This document shows positions 16,750 through 24,896 of a stretch of 64,000 nucleotides of DNA, piece by piece (within the stretch, counting starts at the first letter, position 1; each line of letters starts with the position of its first letter). Origin of the DNA: Paenibacillus turpanensis. GTDB lineage: Bacteria; Bacillota; Bacilli; Paenibacillales; YIM-B00363. The DNA lies in assembly GCF_011421635.1 (NCBI RefSeq), contig NZ_WTLI01000023.1, positions 27,862-91,861 on the forward strand, in the 5' to 3' direction. The notes under the pieces are model-generated. The model was not told the DNA's origin and made no database searches. It saw nothing but the letters and a program-made list of their open reading frames with translations. The position numbers and the translations under genes are program-made.

Positions 16750-17745
16750 ATGAGCCAAAAAATATACGAGCCAATAAAAACCAAACAAACCTTAAACCGC
16801 GTCAAAGAGGAAAAAATGCCCTTTGACTGGTCTATTAATCCATACCGCGGCTGCACACACGGCTGCAGTTTTTGTTACGCCCGCGCCTTCCAATCCTTTA
16901 TCGGCATGGAAGCTAACGACGAGTTTCAAAACCATATATTTATGAAAATGAATGCTGCGGAGGCTCTGGAACAGCAGCTCTCCAGAGCAGTACGGAAAGC
17001 GGGAAGCGTAGATGCCGCTGCTCGTACCATCGGGAGCGTTGCCATCGGTACTGCCACCGACCCTTATCAACCGATCGAGGGAAAGGAGGAGATCACACGC
17101 AATTGCCTTACAGTGCTGGCCAAGTATCGTATACCTACGACCATCACAACGCGCTCCCCGCTAATACTGAGAGATTTGGACATTTTGAGGGAAATGGAAA
17201 TTGTATCCGTAAATATCAGCATCAATACGCTCGATCCTGAAGTGACTCGAAAGCTGGAGCCCGCATCTCCCCTGCCCGCCAAACGCCTTGAAGCACTTGA
17301 AACACTTTCGAGGGAAGGGATACATGCAGGAATATTTATAGCACCAATACTGCCCTGCTTAACCGATTCGCTGCGTGATATTGCGGCCCTAATTTCGTCC
17401 GCGAAAAATAAAGGCGCCGCATTTGCAATGGCCTCCCTGCTTCGTTTATCGCCGGATGTCAAGCATTGGTACCTGCAAACGTTAAAGCAGCATTTTCCCG
17501 CTATTGTCCCTTCGTACCTTTCGTTATATCCGACCACATATGCCAACCGCAGTTACGCCGAAACCGTCATGACTGGCGTTCGCAAGCTGCTGGAGCAGCA
17601 CGGGCTTTCAGAGGGAGGAATCAAAACAGCGCCAAAACGAAAACTGCAGGAGTTCGATACAGACGGACAAACGGCTGAAGGATATCCAAATGTTCCGTCC
17701 ACTCAGTCCAGCATTGTTCCCGAACAGCTGACCTTTGCATTTTAA
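16750..17745 (+). CDS. Rv2578c/SPL-like radical SAM protein
   Basis: ATG 16750 follows AGGGGG. The 331-residue protein has NPYRGCTHGCSFCYAR at residues 32-47, a CxxxCxxC [4Fe-4S]/SAM motif followed by YAR as in the Rv2578c and spore photoproduct lyase-like families. Further landmarks are IGTATDPYQPIE, TTRSPLILRDLDIL and FIAPILPCLTD. The N-terminal block KTLNRVKEEKMPF is also usual in the Rv2578c group. The reaction is unknown. The gene lies alone with its own promoter. Confidence 0.85.
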   Translation: MSQKIYEPIKTKQTLNRVKEEKMPFDWSINPYRGCTHGCSFCYARAFQSFIGMEANDEFQNHIFMKMNAAEALEQQLSRAVRKAGSVDAAARTIGSVAIGTATDPYQPIEGKEEITRNCLTVLAKYRIPTTITTRSPLILRDLDILREMEIVSVNISINTLDPEVTRKLEPASPLPAKRLEALETLSREGIHAGIFIAPILPCLTDSLRDIAALISSAKNKGAAFAMASLLRLSPDVKHWYLQTLKQHFPAIVPSYLSLYPTTYANRSYAETVMTGVRKLLEQHGLSEGGIKTAPKRKLQEFDTDGQTAEGYPNVPSTQSSIVPEQLTFAF

Positions 17746-18032
17746 CGATGACTACTCGCATTCTATAAACAGAAACTCATATGCGCCTCCTCCTTACTAA
17801 TAGAAATTTTTATGTCAGTGCATTCATCCCGTCCACTCATGTCTTAATAACTCACCTTTTCATTAACCAATTCGAATATCATATTTTTCTTCTCACCTAT
17901 CAGGATATTGAATATTTTCCATGAATAAACCTGACATTTCATGTTTTGCGGGGAAAAAGGGTGTCAAGAGCCATTGAATTATGATATAATTCGACATTGT
18001 GTTACGAGTATTTTGCTGAGAGGAAGATAGAT

Positions 18033-18500
18033 TTGCCGAAAATCGGAAGAAATGCCCCTTGTCCTTGCGGCAGCGGATTGAAGTACAAAAAATGCTGCTT
18101 AAATAAAAAAGAAGCGAGTACGCAAATAGCCGCCGTTCCATCAGAAATCGTTGCTTCGATTCGTGAAGCCGACCAGCAAGCTCCCGATATCAAAAGCCGT
18201 ATTCTTCAGCTGAACTGGGAGAATGAAGCGTACAGCGAGCTTGCCCATGAGTTTGTTTCCAATGTAGACCAGGCAGTAGATCCGAAGCTTCTGGAAGAAG
18301 CCGTTGTTCTGTGGAACCGTTACGCCAACGAAACGCGTCCGGTTATACGTAAGAGCGAAACGCTTTGTGCTGCTCTGGAATATTGGGTCGCACAAGCCGG
18401 AGGACCGCAAGCGAGCCAATCCGGACTGGCGCAAAAATACGGCGTATCCGCTGCAACGATTTCTAAGCGTTATCAAGAGATTGCGGCATTTGCCCAATAA
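18033..18500 (+). CDS. SEC-C zinc-motif protein with C-terminal HTH
   Basis: TTG 18033 follows GAGAGGAAG; upstream in-frame codons have no site. The 155-residue product begins [23 protein letters not shown], a complete SEC-C motif (CxCx8CC) that binds zinc and often mediates ribosome or SecA-type interactions. The middle is helical. The C-terminus contains [22 protein letters not shown], a helix-turn-helix. A DNA- or RNA-associated role is likely but unproven. A terminator follows after 44 bases. Confidence 0.82.
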   Translation: MPKIGRNAPCPCGSGLKYKKCCLNKKEASTQIAAVPSEIVASIREADQQAPDIKSRILQLNWENEAYSELAHEFVSNVDQAVDPKLLEEAVVLWNRYANETRPVIRKSETLCAALEYWVAQAGGPQASQSGLAQKYGVSAATISKRYQEIAAFAQ

Positions 18501-18544
18501 TAAACATGGCGGAAGGCGGGCATCACCGATGTCCCCTCTGAAGG

Positions 18545-18568
18545 CACGGCCGCGAGCCGTGTTTTTTT
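18545..18568 (+). terminator. terminator of the SEC-C gene
   Basis: CACGGC (18545-18550) and GCCGTG (18556-18561) form the stem, followed by seven T. Confidence 0.88.
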
Positions 18569-18571
18569 GTG

Positions 18572-18766
18572 TTATTTTTCATGCTCCTTCCGGAAAAGCA
18601 TGCCCTTTTCATACGAATACATAAGTTCTGAGAACTCTCCAACATCACGATCCCCGATGGAAATATACACATCCGGTTTTGAACCATGGAACAGCGCATA
18701 CAGACGGTTTCCGTATCCTTGGGAGAGCTCTGTTGAAATAACTTCTGCTGCTTGCTGAAGCCTTTG
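18572..18766 (-). pseudogene. possible gene remnant with coding signature, no start codon
   Basis: The minus frame between a TGA (18767-18769) and a TAA (18572-18574) reads as a plausible 64-residue protein tail (AEVISTELSQGYGNRL, SKPDVYISIGDRDVGEF, SYEKGMLFRKEHEK) but has no start codon in a sensible place. It begins immediately after the 172-residue gene's stop. It may be the 3' end of a gene whose start was deleted or frameshifted. It could also be chance. Confidence 0.35.
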
Positions 18767-18773
18767 TCATATA

Positions 18774-19289
18774 CTAGACCTCCCGCAGCCTTTCCAAAGT
18801 CAGTACGATATGCTCAAGCAGTCGTGGGATTTCACCAATATGCTCCTCATTGATTTTCGATTCAAAGCCAAGCTCGATTTCGTTTAAGTACTGACCTTTA
18901 TACTGGTTATAGATATAGCTTAGCTTTTGTCTCGGTCGTAGTTCCGGCTCCCAAATTTCGTTTAACACCGCCTCAATTCTGCTGCACTGTCGTTCGTTCT
19001 GCTCTACATGCATGTAAAAACGTAATGTAAAGAGACAGCCTGGCTCCGCTTTCTCCCACTCCAATATTTCTGCAGCCAAGTCCGTTAAGTTCGCTTCAAG
19101 GCAAATTTCCGCTGCTATTTCCGGGTAACCCTTACGGACAAACCTTAGGGTAAATTGTTTGGACATCACAGCCTGATCCAGAAGATCCTTCCGCCCAGTC
19201 ACGACAATCTCCCCGGTTAAATTATCTAAATCATATATACGATTTTCCATTGCTACTTTTATATTTTCATAAATGGTCGGATCGAACAT
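18774..19289 (-). CDS. hypothetical helical protein (about 171 residues)
   Basis: ATG 19289 fits the AAGGG ribosome site better than the ATG at 19295. The protein is acidic and largely helical, without signal peptide or membrane segments. Recognisable stretches include YDLDNLTGEIVVTGRKDLLDQ and KLSYIYNQYKGQYLNEIELGFESKINEE. The repeated helix pairs hint at a TPR-like solenoid, but no motif is decisive. I do not recognise the family. It lies alone on the minus strand. Confidence 0.6.
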   Translation of the reverse strand: MFDPTIYENIKVAMENRIYDLDNLTGEIVVTGRKDLLDQAVMSKQFTLRFVRKGYPEIAAEICLEANLTDLAAEILEWEKAEPGCLFTLRFYMHVEQNERQCSRIEAVLNEIWEPELRPRQKLSYIYNQYKGQYLNEIELGFESKINEEHIGEIPRLLEHIVLTLERLREV

Positions 19290-19466
19290 GTTCATTTCCC
19301 TTCTTTTAATCGGATTGGTTCTTTTTATTATAACTTATTTCCCAGTATTTCCGCTTTTTATAAGAGAACAAAGCCCTCGCAGTCTCTATCAATCTCGAAT
19401 AGATTACTATAAGTCGCGATGCTGAAGCCGAAGCCGCGGCAATCCGGTGGAGAAAGGATGATGATT

Positions 19467-20810
19467 ATGGCTTGCAACCAACGCGTAACAGGTGTCTGCG
19501 CTCAAGCTGAAGGTTTTAGCACATTGGCGGAGGGAAATTCCTCCCATGCTGAGGGGTATTTTACCACTGCAAGCGGGCCAGCCGCACATTCCGAAGGCTC
19601 CAACACGACTGCCGGCGGAGATGCCGCTCACGCCGAGGGCCTCGAGAGCACGACAAGTGCACCGGCTGCTCATGCGGAAGGTTACCGCAGCACCGCCAGC
19701 GGTAATGCTGCTCACGCGGAAGGAACGACAACCATCGCAAGTGGTTCCGCCGCGCATGCGGAGGGCGACCAAACGATTGCAAGCGGTAACGCAGCCCACG
19801 CAGAAGGCTGGATGACCGTTGCTTCGCTCGACACTGCCCACGCGGAAGGGGCATTTACGGAGTCACGAGGCGAATCCGCCCACGCGGAAGGCCTGTACTC
19901 CCAAGCGATCGGCCATGCCTCGCATGCCGAAGGCTACCTGACTGTGGCCAACAGCGACACGGCTCACGCGGAAGGCAGCCAAACTGCGGCAACCGGCGTT
20001 GCCGCTCATTCCGAAGGATTTAGTACTACCGCAAGCGGAAATACAGCTCACGCAGAAGGGATCCGTACGGTTGCGGATGCCGAAACCGCGCATGCGGAAG
20101 GGCTCAACACCCAGACAGGCGGATACGCCGGAGCGCATATTATGGGCCGATTCGGCACTGCCCAAGAGGCTTACTCTTGGTTTATCGCCAATGGAACCAG
20201 CGAACAAAATACCGGGATTGGTGCCAAATGGCTTGCCTCTACGGGAAGTATGTACGTAGACGGATCGTTTGTTCCGTCTGGGGCTGACTATGCAGAGCTA
20301 TTTGAAACCGTCGACGGAACCCCGATCGCACCGGGCTACTTTGTCACCACGAAGGGTCGTAAAATACAGAAGGCTACATCCGGATCCTATGTCGCTGGCG
20401 TTACCAGTGCCTCCCCGGCTATCATTGGCGACAGTGCAGAAATGCGTTGGCATGGTAAATATAAAACCGACAAGTGGGGAGCAGTGGAAATGCAGGAGGT
20501 TATTCTCCCCGCAGAAGTGGATAACCGAGGCAAAGTGATTGTTCCGGAACGGCGGGAAATGCAGCCTGTGTTAAATCCCGATTACAACCCAGAGTTAGCT
20601 TATACCCCCCGTAGATTACGCCCCGAATGGGTGGCGGTCGGCATGCTCGGGAAGCTACTTGTCCGCGATGACGGCACCTGCGAGGTAGATGGCTTTTGTG
20701 CCCCCAGTGACGACGGAATCGCGACTAAAGCAGAGCGGGGCTTCCGAGTGTTAGAACGGACATCGGAGGATCAAATTCTCATCCTGTTTGTATCAGGTCA
20801 AGTCCTCTAA
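19467..20810 (+). CDS. AHAEG-repeat surface protein with peptidase G2 autocleavage domain
   Basis: ATG 19467 lies nine bases after AAAGG; ATGs at 19458 and 19461 are also possible. The 447-residue protein has fifteen 14-residue repeats (residues 12-221; consensus AHAEGxxTxASGxA) like the left-handed beta-roll of YadA/Hia-type heads. Then follows a linker (ANGTSEQNTGIGAKW), and a C-terminal domain with SGADYAELFE, AGVTSASPAIIGDSAEMRWH and WVAVGMLGKL, typical of the peptidase G2 (intramolecular chaperone autocleavage) domain of phage tailspikes and SPbeta YomR-like proteins. No signal peptide is visible. It is probably a trimeric fibre, perhaps of spore or phage origin. Confidence 0.82.
   Translation: MACNQRVTGVCAQAEGFSTLAEGNSSHAEGYFTTASGPAAHSEGSNTTAGGDAAHAEGLESTTSAPAAHAEGYRSTASGNAAHAEGTTTIASGSAAHAEGDQTIASGNAAHAEGWMTVASLDTAHAEGAFTESRGESAHAEGLYSQAIGHASHAEGYLTVANSDTAHAEGSQTAATGVAAHSEGFSTTASGNTAHAEGIRTVADAETAHAEGLNTQTGGYAGAHIMGRFGTAQEAYSWFIANGTSEQNTGIGAKWLASTGSMYVDGSFVPSGADYAELFETVDGTPIAPGYFVTTKGRKIQKATSGSYVAGVTSASPAIIGDSAEMRWHGKYKTDKWGAVEMQEVILPAEVDNRGKVIVPERREMQPVLNPDYNPELAYTPRRLRPEWVAVGMLGKLLVRDDGTCEVDGFCAPSDDGIATKAERGFRVLERTSEDQILILFVSGQVL
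19500..20129 (+). repeat. fifteen tandem 42-bp coding repeats
   Basis: The 42-bp period encodes A-H-A-E-G followed by nine variable residues; fifteen units run without gaps. DNA identity between units is only partial while AHAEG is nearly invariant, so protein selection rather than recent duplication maintains it. Confidence 0.9.
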
Positions 20811-20903
20811 GTGTCGCCAGCCCATAAATCAAAGGGGCAGTCCCAAAAGTAAGTGTTACTTTGGTAAACGGCCGAATAGTGGTGATCTTTTTCTATTGAT
20901 TTT

Positions 20904-20953
20904 AAAAGAGCGAGTGTAGGGGCTTAAATCCCCACTAACACCCGCTCTTTTTC
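20904..20953. terminator. hairpin within 20834-21142 (likely terminator)
   Basis: AAAAGAGCG (20904-20912) pairs with CGCTCTTTT (20943-20951), with inner GTGT/ACAC pairing. It could terminate the repeat-protein transcript 94 bases upstream. Confidence 0.65.
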
Positions 20954-21095
20954 CTTTACCTTTGACATACATACAAGGAGATGACCCGAAATTTTTTCCT
21001 CCAAATCCATTGAAAGATAGAGCAATTCCATCATATTTAGTTGAATCGCACTCCGTTTTAGCAACGTCTGGTTTTGGTTTGTTATACAATATTAA

Positions 21096-21142
21096 AATAG
21101 GGGCTTCCCTTGTCATCTATTGATGACAATGGGGACAGCCCC
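21096..21142 (-). terminator. terminator of the glycosyltransferase/57-residue unit
   Basis: GGGGCT (21100-21105) and AGCCCC (21137-21142), with inner TTGTCA/TGACAA pairing, make a long hairpin 20 bases after the 57-residue gene. A T-rich run follows on the minus strand. Confidence 0.7.
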
Positions 21143-21162
21143 TTCTCTATTGCACGTATAAA

Positions 21163-21336
21163 CTACTTCCCATAATAATGATGGGCCGCGATCACATCCG
21201 TCATTCTAAAATCAGGGATCAGATAATCATCTGGAACTGACGCCGCAATCTTATCCCAAATGTTAGGATCAACCAACGTCTGCGATGGTGTTTCTTTATC
21301 ATAAAACAACTGCTTGTAATTGTCCCCTGAAACCAT
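21163..21336 (-). CDS. 57-residue protein coupled to a glycosyltransferase, unknown
   Basis: ATG 21336 has AGGGGGTGA at good spacing; a GTG at 21345 would overlap the glycosyltransferase stop. The peptide is acidic and aromatic (MVSGDNYKQLFYDKE, SVPDDYLIPDFR, AAHHYYGK) with no cysteine, no signal peptide and no membrane helix. Because it is the last gene of a glycosyltransferase unit and ends at a terminator, it may be a substrate or accessory protein. Family not recognised. Confidence 0.55.
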   Translation of the reverse strand: MVSGDNYKQLFYDKETPSQTLVDPNIWDKIAASVPDDYLIPDFRMTDVIAAHHYYGK

Positions 21337-21341
21337 TTTGC

Positions 21342-22583
21342 TCACCCCCTGTTAAGATTTGAAGCGCACTTGCGATATAAATACTCATATCGTCTAGCCA
21401 GTGCTTCTAATGAAAAATGAGTGCGGCACCAATTCTTTGCATTCTCTCCCATTATTTTGCGCTGGTCCTCATTATCCAAAAAATGACGCAAATAATGATA
21501 GCATCCTTCGCTATCCCCAGCTTTGAATATCCATCCGTTGTACCCATCGTTCACCAATTCCGGCAGCCCTCCCGCATCTGAAACCACTGGCGCTATACCG
21601 GCAGCCATTGATTCTAATACCGCATAGGGCTGATTATCCCGAAGGCTAGGAAAAACGGTAATATCCGCGCAGTTCAAAAGGTGAGGAATATCACTACGGT
21701 GTCCTAGAAATACGATATCGCTGCTCAACCCGAGTTCTGCGGCGGTTTGCATGAGCTGCTCTTTCATTTCTCCGTCGCCTGCTATCCAGCAAACCCAATC
21801 GCTTCGAACCTGTTTTAACCGTGCCAATGCAGGCAGCAAAACTTGAACGCCTTTGATCATCGTCAGCCTTGCAACGCAGAGAATCACTTTTTTTCCTGGG
21901 GTCTCGGAAGAGACCGATTGTTGCTGTGCGAGCAGATAACGATCGATATCCATTCCGTACGGGCTGTGCTCAAACAAGTCGGAAGAAAACCCGTAGCGAC
22001 CACTCAACTCGCTTGCAAGCCAAGTGCTCGCACTGACTAGCATGTCTGCGTTTTTTATTCCTTCCCTTTCTATCGCTGCGAAATATTTACCTGTCTCCGT
22101 GCCTTGAAAATGCTGCTCTGTCATGTCAGAAACATTTTGCTTAAACTGTAGATACACCTCATACGACAGCAATCCGTGAATAGACGCGACCAATGGTGCC
22201 CATTCAGGCTTTACCCTGCGCATCGCAAGTGTTGAGATCACTTCTTGCGTATGAATAATATCGTACTGTTCTAATCCCCAATAAGCGGATACCGCTTCAA
22301 ACATATACCGCTTTAACTCCATATCAAGGAGCCATGGATACTGATGCAAGTATTGAAACATTGGCCCCTGCAGCTTTTTCCAAATGAGAGGCTCCAGACT
22401 TTCTCTGCCAACCGATTGATGGTGATGCCGGGTTAGCAGCTGAAAGCCCGTATAACCCTGCATGGTTCCCAATATATCCACTTCATGCCCAATCCGCTCG
22501 AGCCCCGACTGCAGCAGCTCTATGAACCTCCATACCCCACCGACATCCGGCACATTCCAAATCGTTGCCAGCAATATTTTCAC
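21342..22583 (-). CDS. GT4 family glycosyltransferase
   Basis: GTG 22583 is preferred: GGAGG lies seven bases upstream and the N-terminus then aligns with the paralogue (MKILLATIWNVPDVGGVW). The product has 413 residues. Family features are the N-terminal Gly-rich acceptor-side loop, HTQEV, the nucleotide-sugar domain opening GKKVILCVARLTMIKGVQVLLPAL, GDGEMKEQL and the E-x7-E region FPSLRDNQPYAVLESMAAG. It is a retaining, GT-B fold, cytoplasmic enzyme. A 66-base gap separates it from the upstream paralogue, so an operon is likely. The acceptor is unknown. Confidence 0.88.
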   Translation of the reverse strand: MKILLATIWNVPDVGGVWRFIELLQSGLERIGHEVDILGTMQGYTGFQLLTRHHHQSVGRESLEPLIWKKLQGPMFQYLHQYPWLLDMELKRYMFEAVSAYWGLEQYDIIHTQEVISTLAMRRVKPEWAPLVASIHGLLSYEVYLQFKQNVSDMTEQHFQGTETGKYFAAIEREGIKNADMLVSASTWLASELSGRYGFSSDLFEHSPYGMDIDRYLLAQQQSVSSETPGKKVILCVARLTMIKGVQVLLPALARLKQVRSDWVCWIAGDGEMKEQLMQTAAELGLSSDIVFLGHRSDIPHLLNCADITVFPSLRDNQPYAVLESMAAGIAPVVSDAGGLPELVNDGYNGWIFKAGDSEGCYHYLRHFLDNEDQRKIMGENAKNWCRTHFSLEALARRYEYLYRKCASNLNRG

Positions 22584-22649
22584 CGTCACACCTCCGTAAA
22601 AAATTCCGATTTTTATCGTAACGAGCCTAAGTGCTCAAATGCGTACTCA

Positions 22650-23900
22650 TCAAATGTTTCTTCCTGCCCTCATCCTTCTACGCAGCGACCGATAAAGAGA
22701 GATAAGCTCCGGCATGATACGCTGAACGGACCAATGGGTTTCTGCCCAACGTCTTGCCGAAGCACCAACCTGCACTCGTAATCCGTCGTTTTCGATTAGA
22801 TGCTTTAGAGTAAAGTAGAGCGAATGGGCATCACCGGCAGGGAACACAAAGCCCGATGTCCCATGCTGCACCATTTCCGGCAAACCACCAGCGTCGGAAA
22901 CAATAACGGGCAAACCCGCGACCTGAGCTTCGATCACCGCAACGGGCTGGTTATCCTGCAGGCTGGGGAGTACGAACAGATCGGCTTGCGCAAGCAACGC
23001 GGGAATATCCTGTCGATACCCTAAAAAGGCAACATGATCAGACAGCCCCGCTGCTGCGCACACCGTTTCAAGCGTGCTGCGTTCCGCACCGTCTCCAGCG
23101 ATCCAGCATACCCAGTCTTGACGGAACTGTTTTAAAAAAGAAAGAGCTGAAAGTAAATCATGAATTCCTTTTATACGGGTAAGCCGAGCAGCCGTAAAAA
23201 TCACCTTCTTTCCCACCTCTTTACTTGGGTAAGTAGGAGGTGCCGACGACCCTTGAGAAAAACTAGCCGTATCGAAAACGCCTCGAATCACCGTAATCTT
23301 TTGACTAGGAACCGCGTATTTGTCGATCAACATGTTTTGAAGCCAACGATTTGTCGATACGACATGGGTCGCAGAATGCGCTCCGCAATATTCTAAAGCA
23401 CTGTAGTATTTGTAGGGAAAGCTATTGATACCTTCTTCTATAGTCAAGTCTGGATTTTCCGTCTGCTGCACGATAAGCTGCTCTTTGGAAAACGAGCCGT
23501 GAATCGAAGTGACTAAAGGAATATGCTTGGGTTTTACCCTGCTTAATGCAATCGAAGCGATCACGTCCTGAGCATGAATAATATCGTACTGCCCCAAGCC
23601 AAAAAAAGCTGCCGAAAGCTCCATAGCATATCGATCAACTTCCATATCAAAGCTAATTTTGTCCCCTTGTAAAAAAGAAAAGGAAGCGCCGCCTAGCTTT
23701 TCACGAATCAAGGGCAGGAGCGTATCCTTGCCGATCCATTTGCCGTGATTGACAAGGTAGTATCCATTGCCGTCCGGCGTGTTCCCGAGGATGTCCACCT
23801 CATGTCCTTCCTGCTCCAAATAGGTTTTCACAATTTTCATTTGCTCCCAAACTCCGCCAAGATGGGGAATGACCCAATAAGTTGCAAGCAAAATTTTCAA
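22650..23900 (-). CDS. GT4 family glycosyltransferase (paralogue of the next gene)
   Basis: TTG 23900 follows AAAGGGTGA. The 416-residue product shares layout and many blocks with the downstream gene (MKILLATYWVIPHLGGVW, GQYDIIHAQDVIASIALSRVKPKHIPLVTSIHGS, KVIFTAARLTRIKGIHDLL, GDGAERSTLE, LPSLQDNQPVAVIEAQVAG). All GT4 nucleotide-sugar binding features are present. Duplication followed by divergence suggests two successive sugar transfers to one acceptor. The AHAEG-repeat protein and the 57-residue protein are the nearest candidate acceptors. Confidence 0.88.
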   Translation of the reverse strand: MKILLATYWVIPHLGGVWEQMKIVKTYLEQEGHEVDILGNTPDGNGYYLVNHGKWIGKDTLLPLIREKLGGASFSFLQGDKISFDMEVDRYAMELSAAFFGLGQYDIIHAQDVIASIALSRVKPKHIPLVTSIHGSFSKEQLIVQQTENPDLTIEEGINSFPYKYYSALEYCGAHSATHVVSTNRWLQNMLIDKYAVPSQKITVIRGVFDTASFSQGSSAPPTYPSKEVGKKVIFTAARLTRIKGIHDLLSALSFLKQFRQDWVCWIAGDGAERSTLETVCAAAGLSDHVAFLGYRQDIPALLAQADLFVLPSLQDNQPVAVIEAQVAGLPVIVSDAGGLPEMVQHGTSGFVFPAGDAHSLYFTLKHLIENDGLRVQVGASARRWAETHWSVQRIMPELISLYRSLRRRMRAGRNI

Positions 23901-24225
23901 TTTGATTCACCCTTTCGCGATAGGGCATTTTTTCAGCCAAAGTTTGAGATATCGTATGCTGAGAAAATGTGGTTCGTTTGGACGAGAATCTATGCCGGTG
24001 GTTGCACGCCGGGAAAACATGAAAAAGCGGAGGAAGTTTTCAGCCAGTTCCCCCGCTTGTTCCCGTTTTAATGACTTTCCATCAATAGTTAGAACAAGTC
24101 AATTACGCACGCACTCAGTTTTTATGATAAGTATCCTCTTTTGTCCGTAACAACCTCGTCCCTCCGCGAATATTGTAAAGAAAACGATAAGAGTGATCAC
24201 ATTCTTAAGAAAGGTGGCGATCGAC
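23901..24225. other. divergent intergenic region
   Basis: It separates the minus-strand glycosyltransferases from the plus-strand methyltransferase. Promoters for both must lie here, but no convincing hexamers or hairpins were picked out by eye. Confidence 0.4.
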
Positions 24226-24810
24226 TTGTCATACTGGGATCACGTCAATCCGAATGAATTTTTACAGGGCGTGGCGGAAGGCTACGATAAGCCTGTGCGT
24301 AAACAGTATCGTGAAATTTTGCAGTCTCTTCAACCAAAAACGATGCTGGAAGTCGGATGCGGTCCGGGAGTCGATTTTATCGGAGCAGTCAATACATGCC
24401 CAAGCATTCAATATACAGGCGTAGATATAACCGAACAAATGGTACAGTATTGCCGACAGCATTACAGTGCCGGCCTGTTTTACCAAGCGAATATATTTCA
24501 ACTTCCCTTTGAATCGGGACAATTTGAATTCGTCTATTGCAAGGATGTGCTTAATCATGTAGATGAATGGCCGAAAGCGTTCACAGAGCTTTTACGGGTG
24601 AGCCAAAAATATGTTTTGGTCAACTTTTTCCATGGGCTAGGAGTAAAAACAGTGAAACAAAGAATTGATCACAATAGTTATATCAACAATTATTATGATT
24701 GGAATGAAGTGATGTCGACTATGGTTTCCTTGAAGCCTAAAGGCCTCTCGATTTATCATTTTCCATCTCCCTCTCAAGACGATACCTTAATCTTGTTTTA
24801 TAAGAATTAA
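24226..24810 (+). CDS. class I SAM-dependent methyltransferase
   Basis: TTG 24226 lies eight bases after AAAGGTGG; the upstream ATT/ATC codons in frame have no site. The 194-residue product contains MLEVGCGPGVDFIGA (motif I), YTGVDITEQMVQYC (acidic residue after beta-2), the ANIFQLPFESGQFEFVYCKDVLNHV block (motifs II-III), and a terminal LILFYKN. It is a soluble methyltransferase of the UbiE/Methyltransf_11 type. Its place next to the glycosyltransferases suggests sugar or glycan methylation. Confidence 0.82.
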   Translation: MSYWDHVNPNEFLQGVAEGYDKPVRKQYREILQSLQPKTMLEVGCGPGVDFIGAVNTCPSIQYTGVDITEQMVQYCRQHYSAGLFYQANIFQLPFESGQFEFVYCKDVLNHVDEWPKAFTELLRVSQKYVLVNFFHGLGVKTVKQRIDHNSYINNYYDWNEVMSTMVSLKPKGLSIYHFPSPSQDDTLILFYKN

Positions 24811-24843
24811 GGCGGGTCGAGAAGTACAAGATGAGCAAAAAAA

Positions 24844-24869
24844 GGCTATGACGTCAATTCGTCATAGCC
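24844..24869. terminator. bidirectional terminator
   Basis: GGCTATGACG (24844-24853) and CGTCATAGCC (24860-24869) form a perfect 10-bp stem with flanking A and T tracts. It serves the methyltransferase and the convergent exoprotein gene. Confidence 0.88.
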
Positions 24870-24896
24870 CGTTTTACGCTATATAATTTTACTGTT

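Larger units (their letters stand above)
20834..21142. repeat. possible MITE-like element or IS remnant
   Basis: GGGGCAGTCCCA (from 20834) and the inverted GGGGCTGTCCCCA (rc of 21130-21142) bound about 310 bp without a credible gene. Terminal GGGGCTGTCCC is reminiscent of IS ends in this group. Inside are two strong hairpins. No target duplication was established. It fills the gap between the repeat protein and the 57-residue gene. Confidence 0.35.

Noticed and set aside
19500..20129. Tandem repeats considered as a CRISPR array
   Set aside because: The period is exactly 42 bp with no unique spacers, and the reading frame stays open through all fifteen units with conserved AHAEG; it is a coding repeat.
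19407..20207. Minus-strand frames over the AHAEG repeat region
   Set aside because: They are the mirror of the 42-bp repeats; repetitive Cys/Gly/Arg composition without ribosome sites.
20856..21116. 86-codon minus-strand frame in the gap after the repeat protein
   Set aside because: It runs through the two hairpins, has no ribosome site and looks like translated non-coding sequence.
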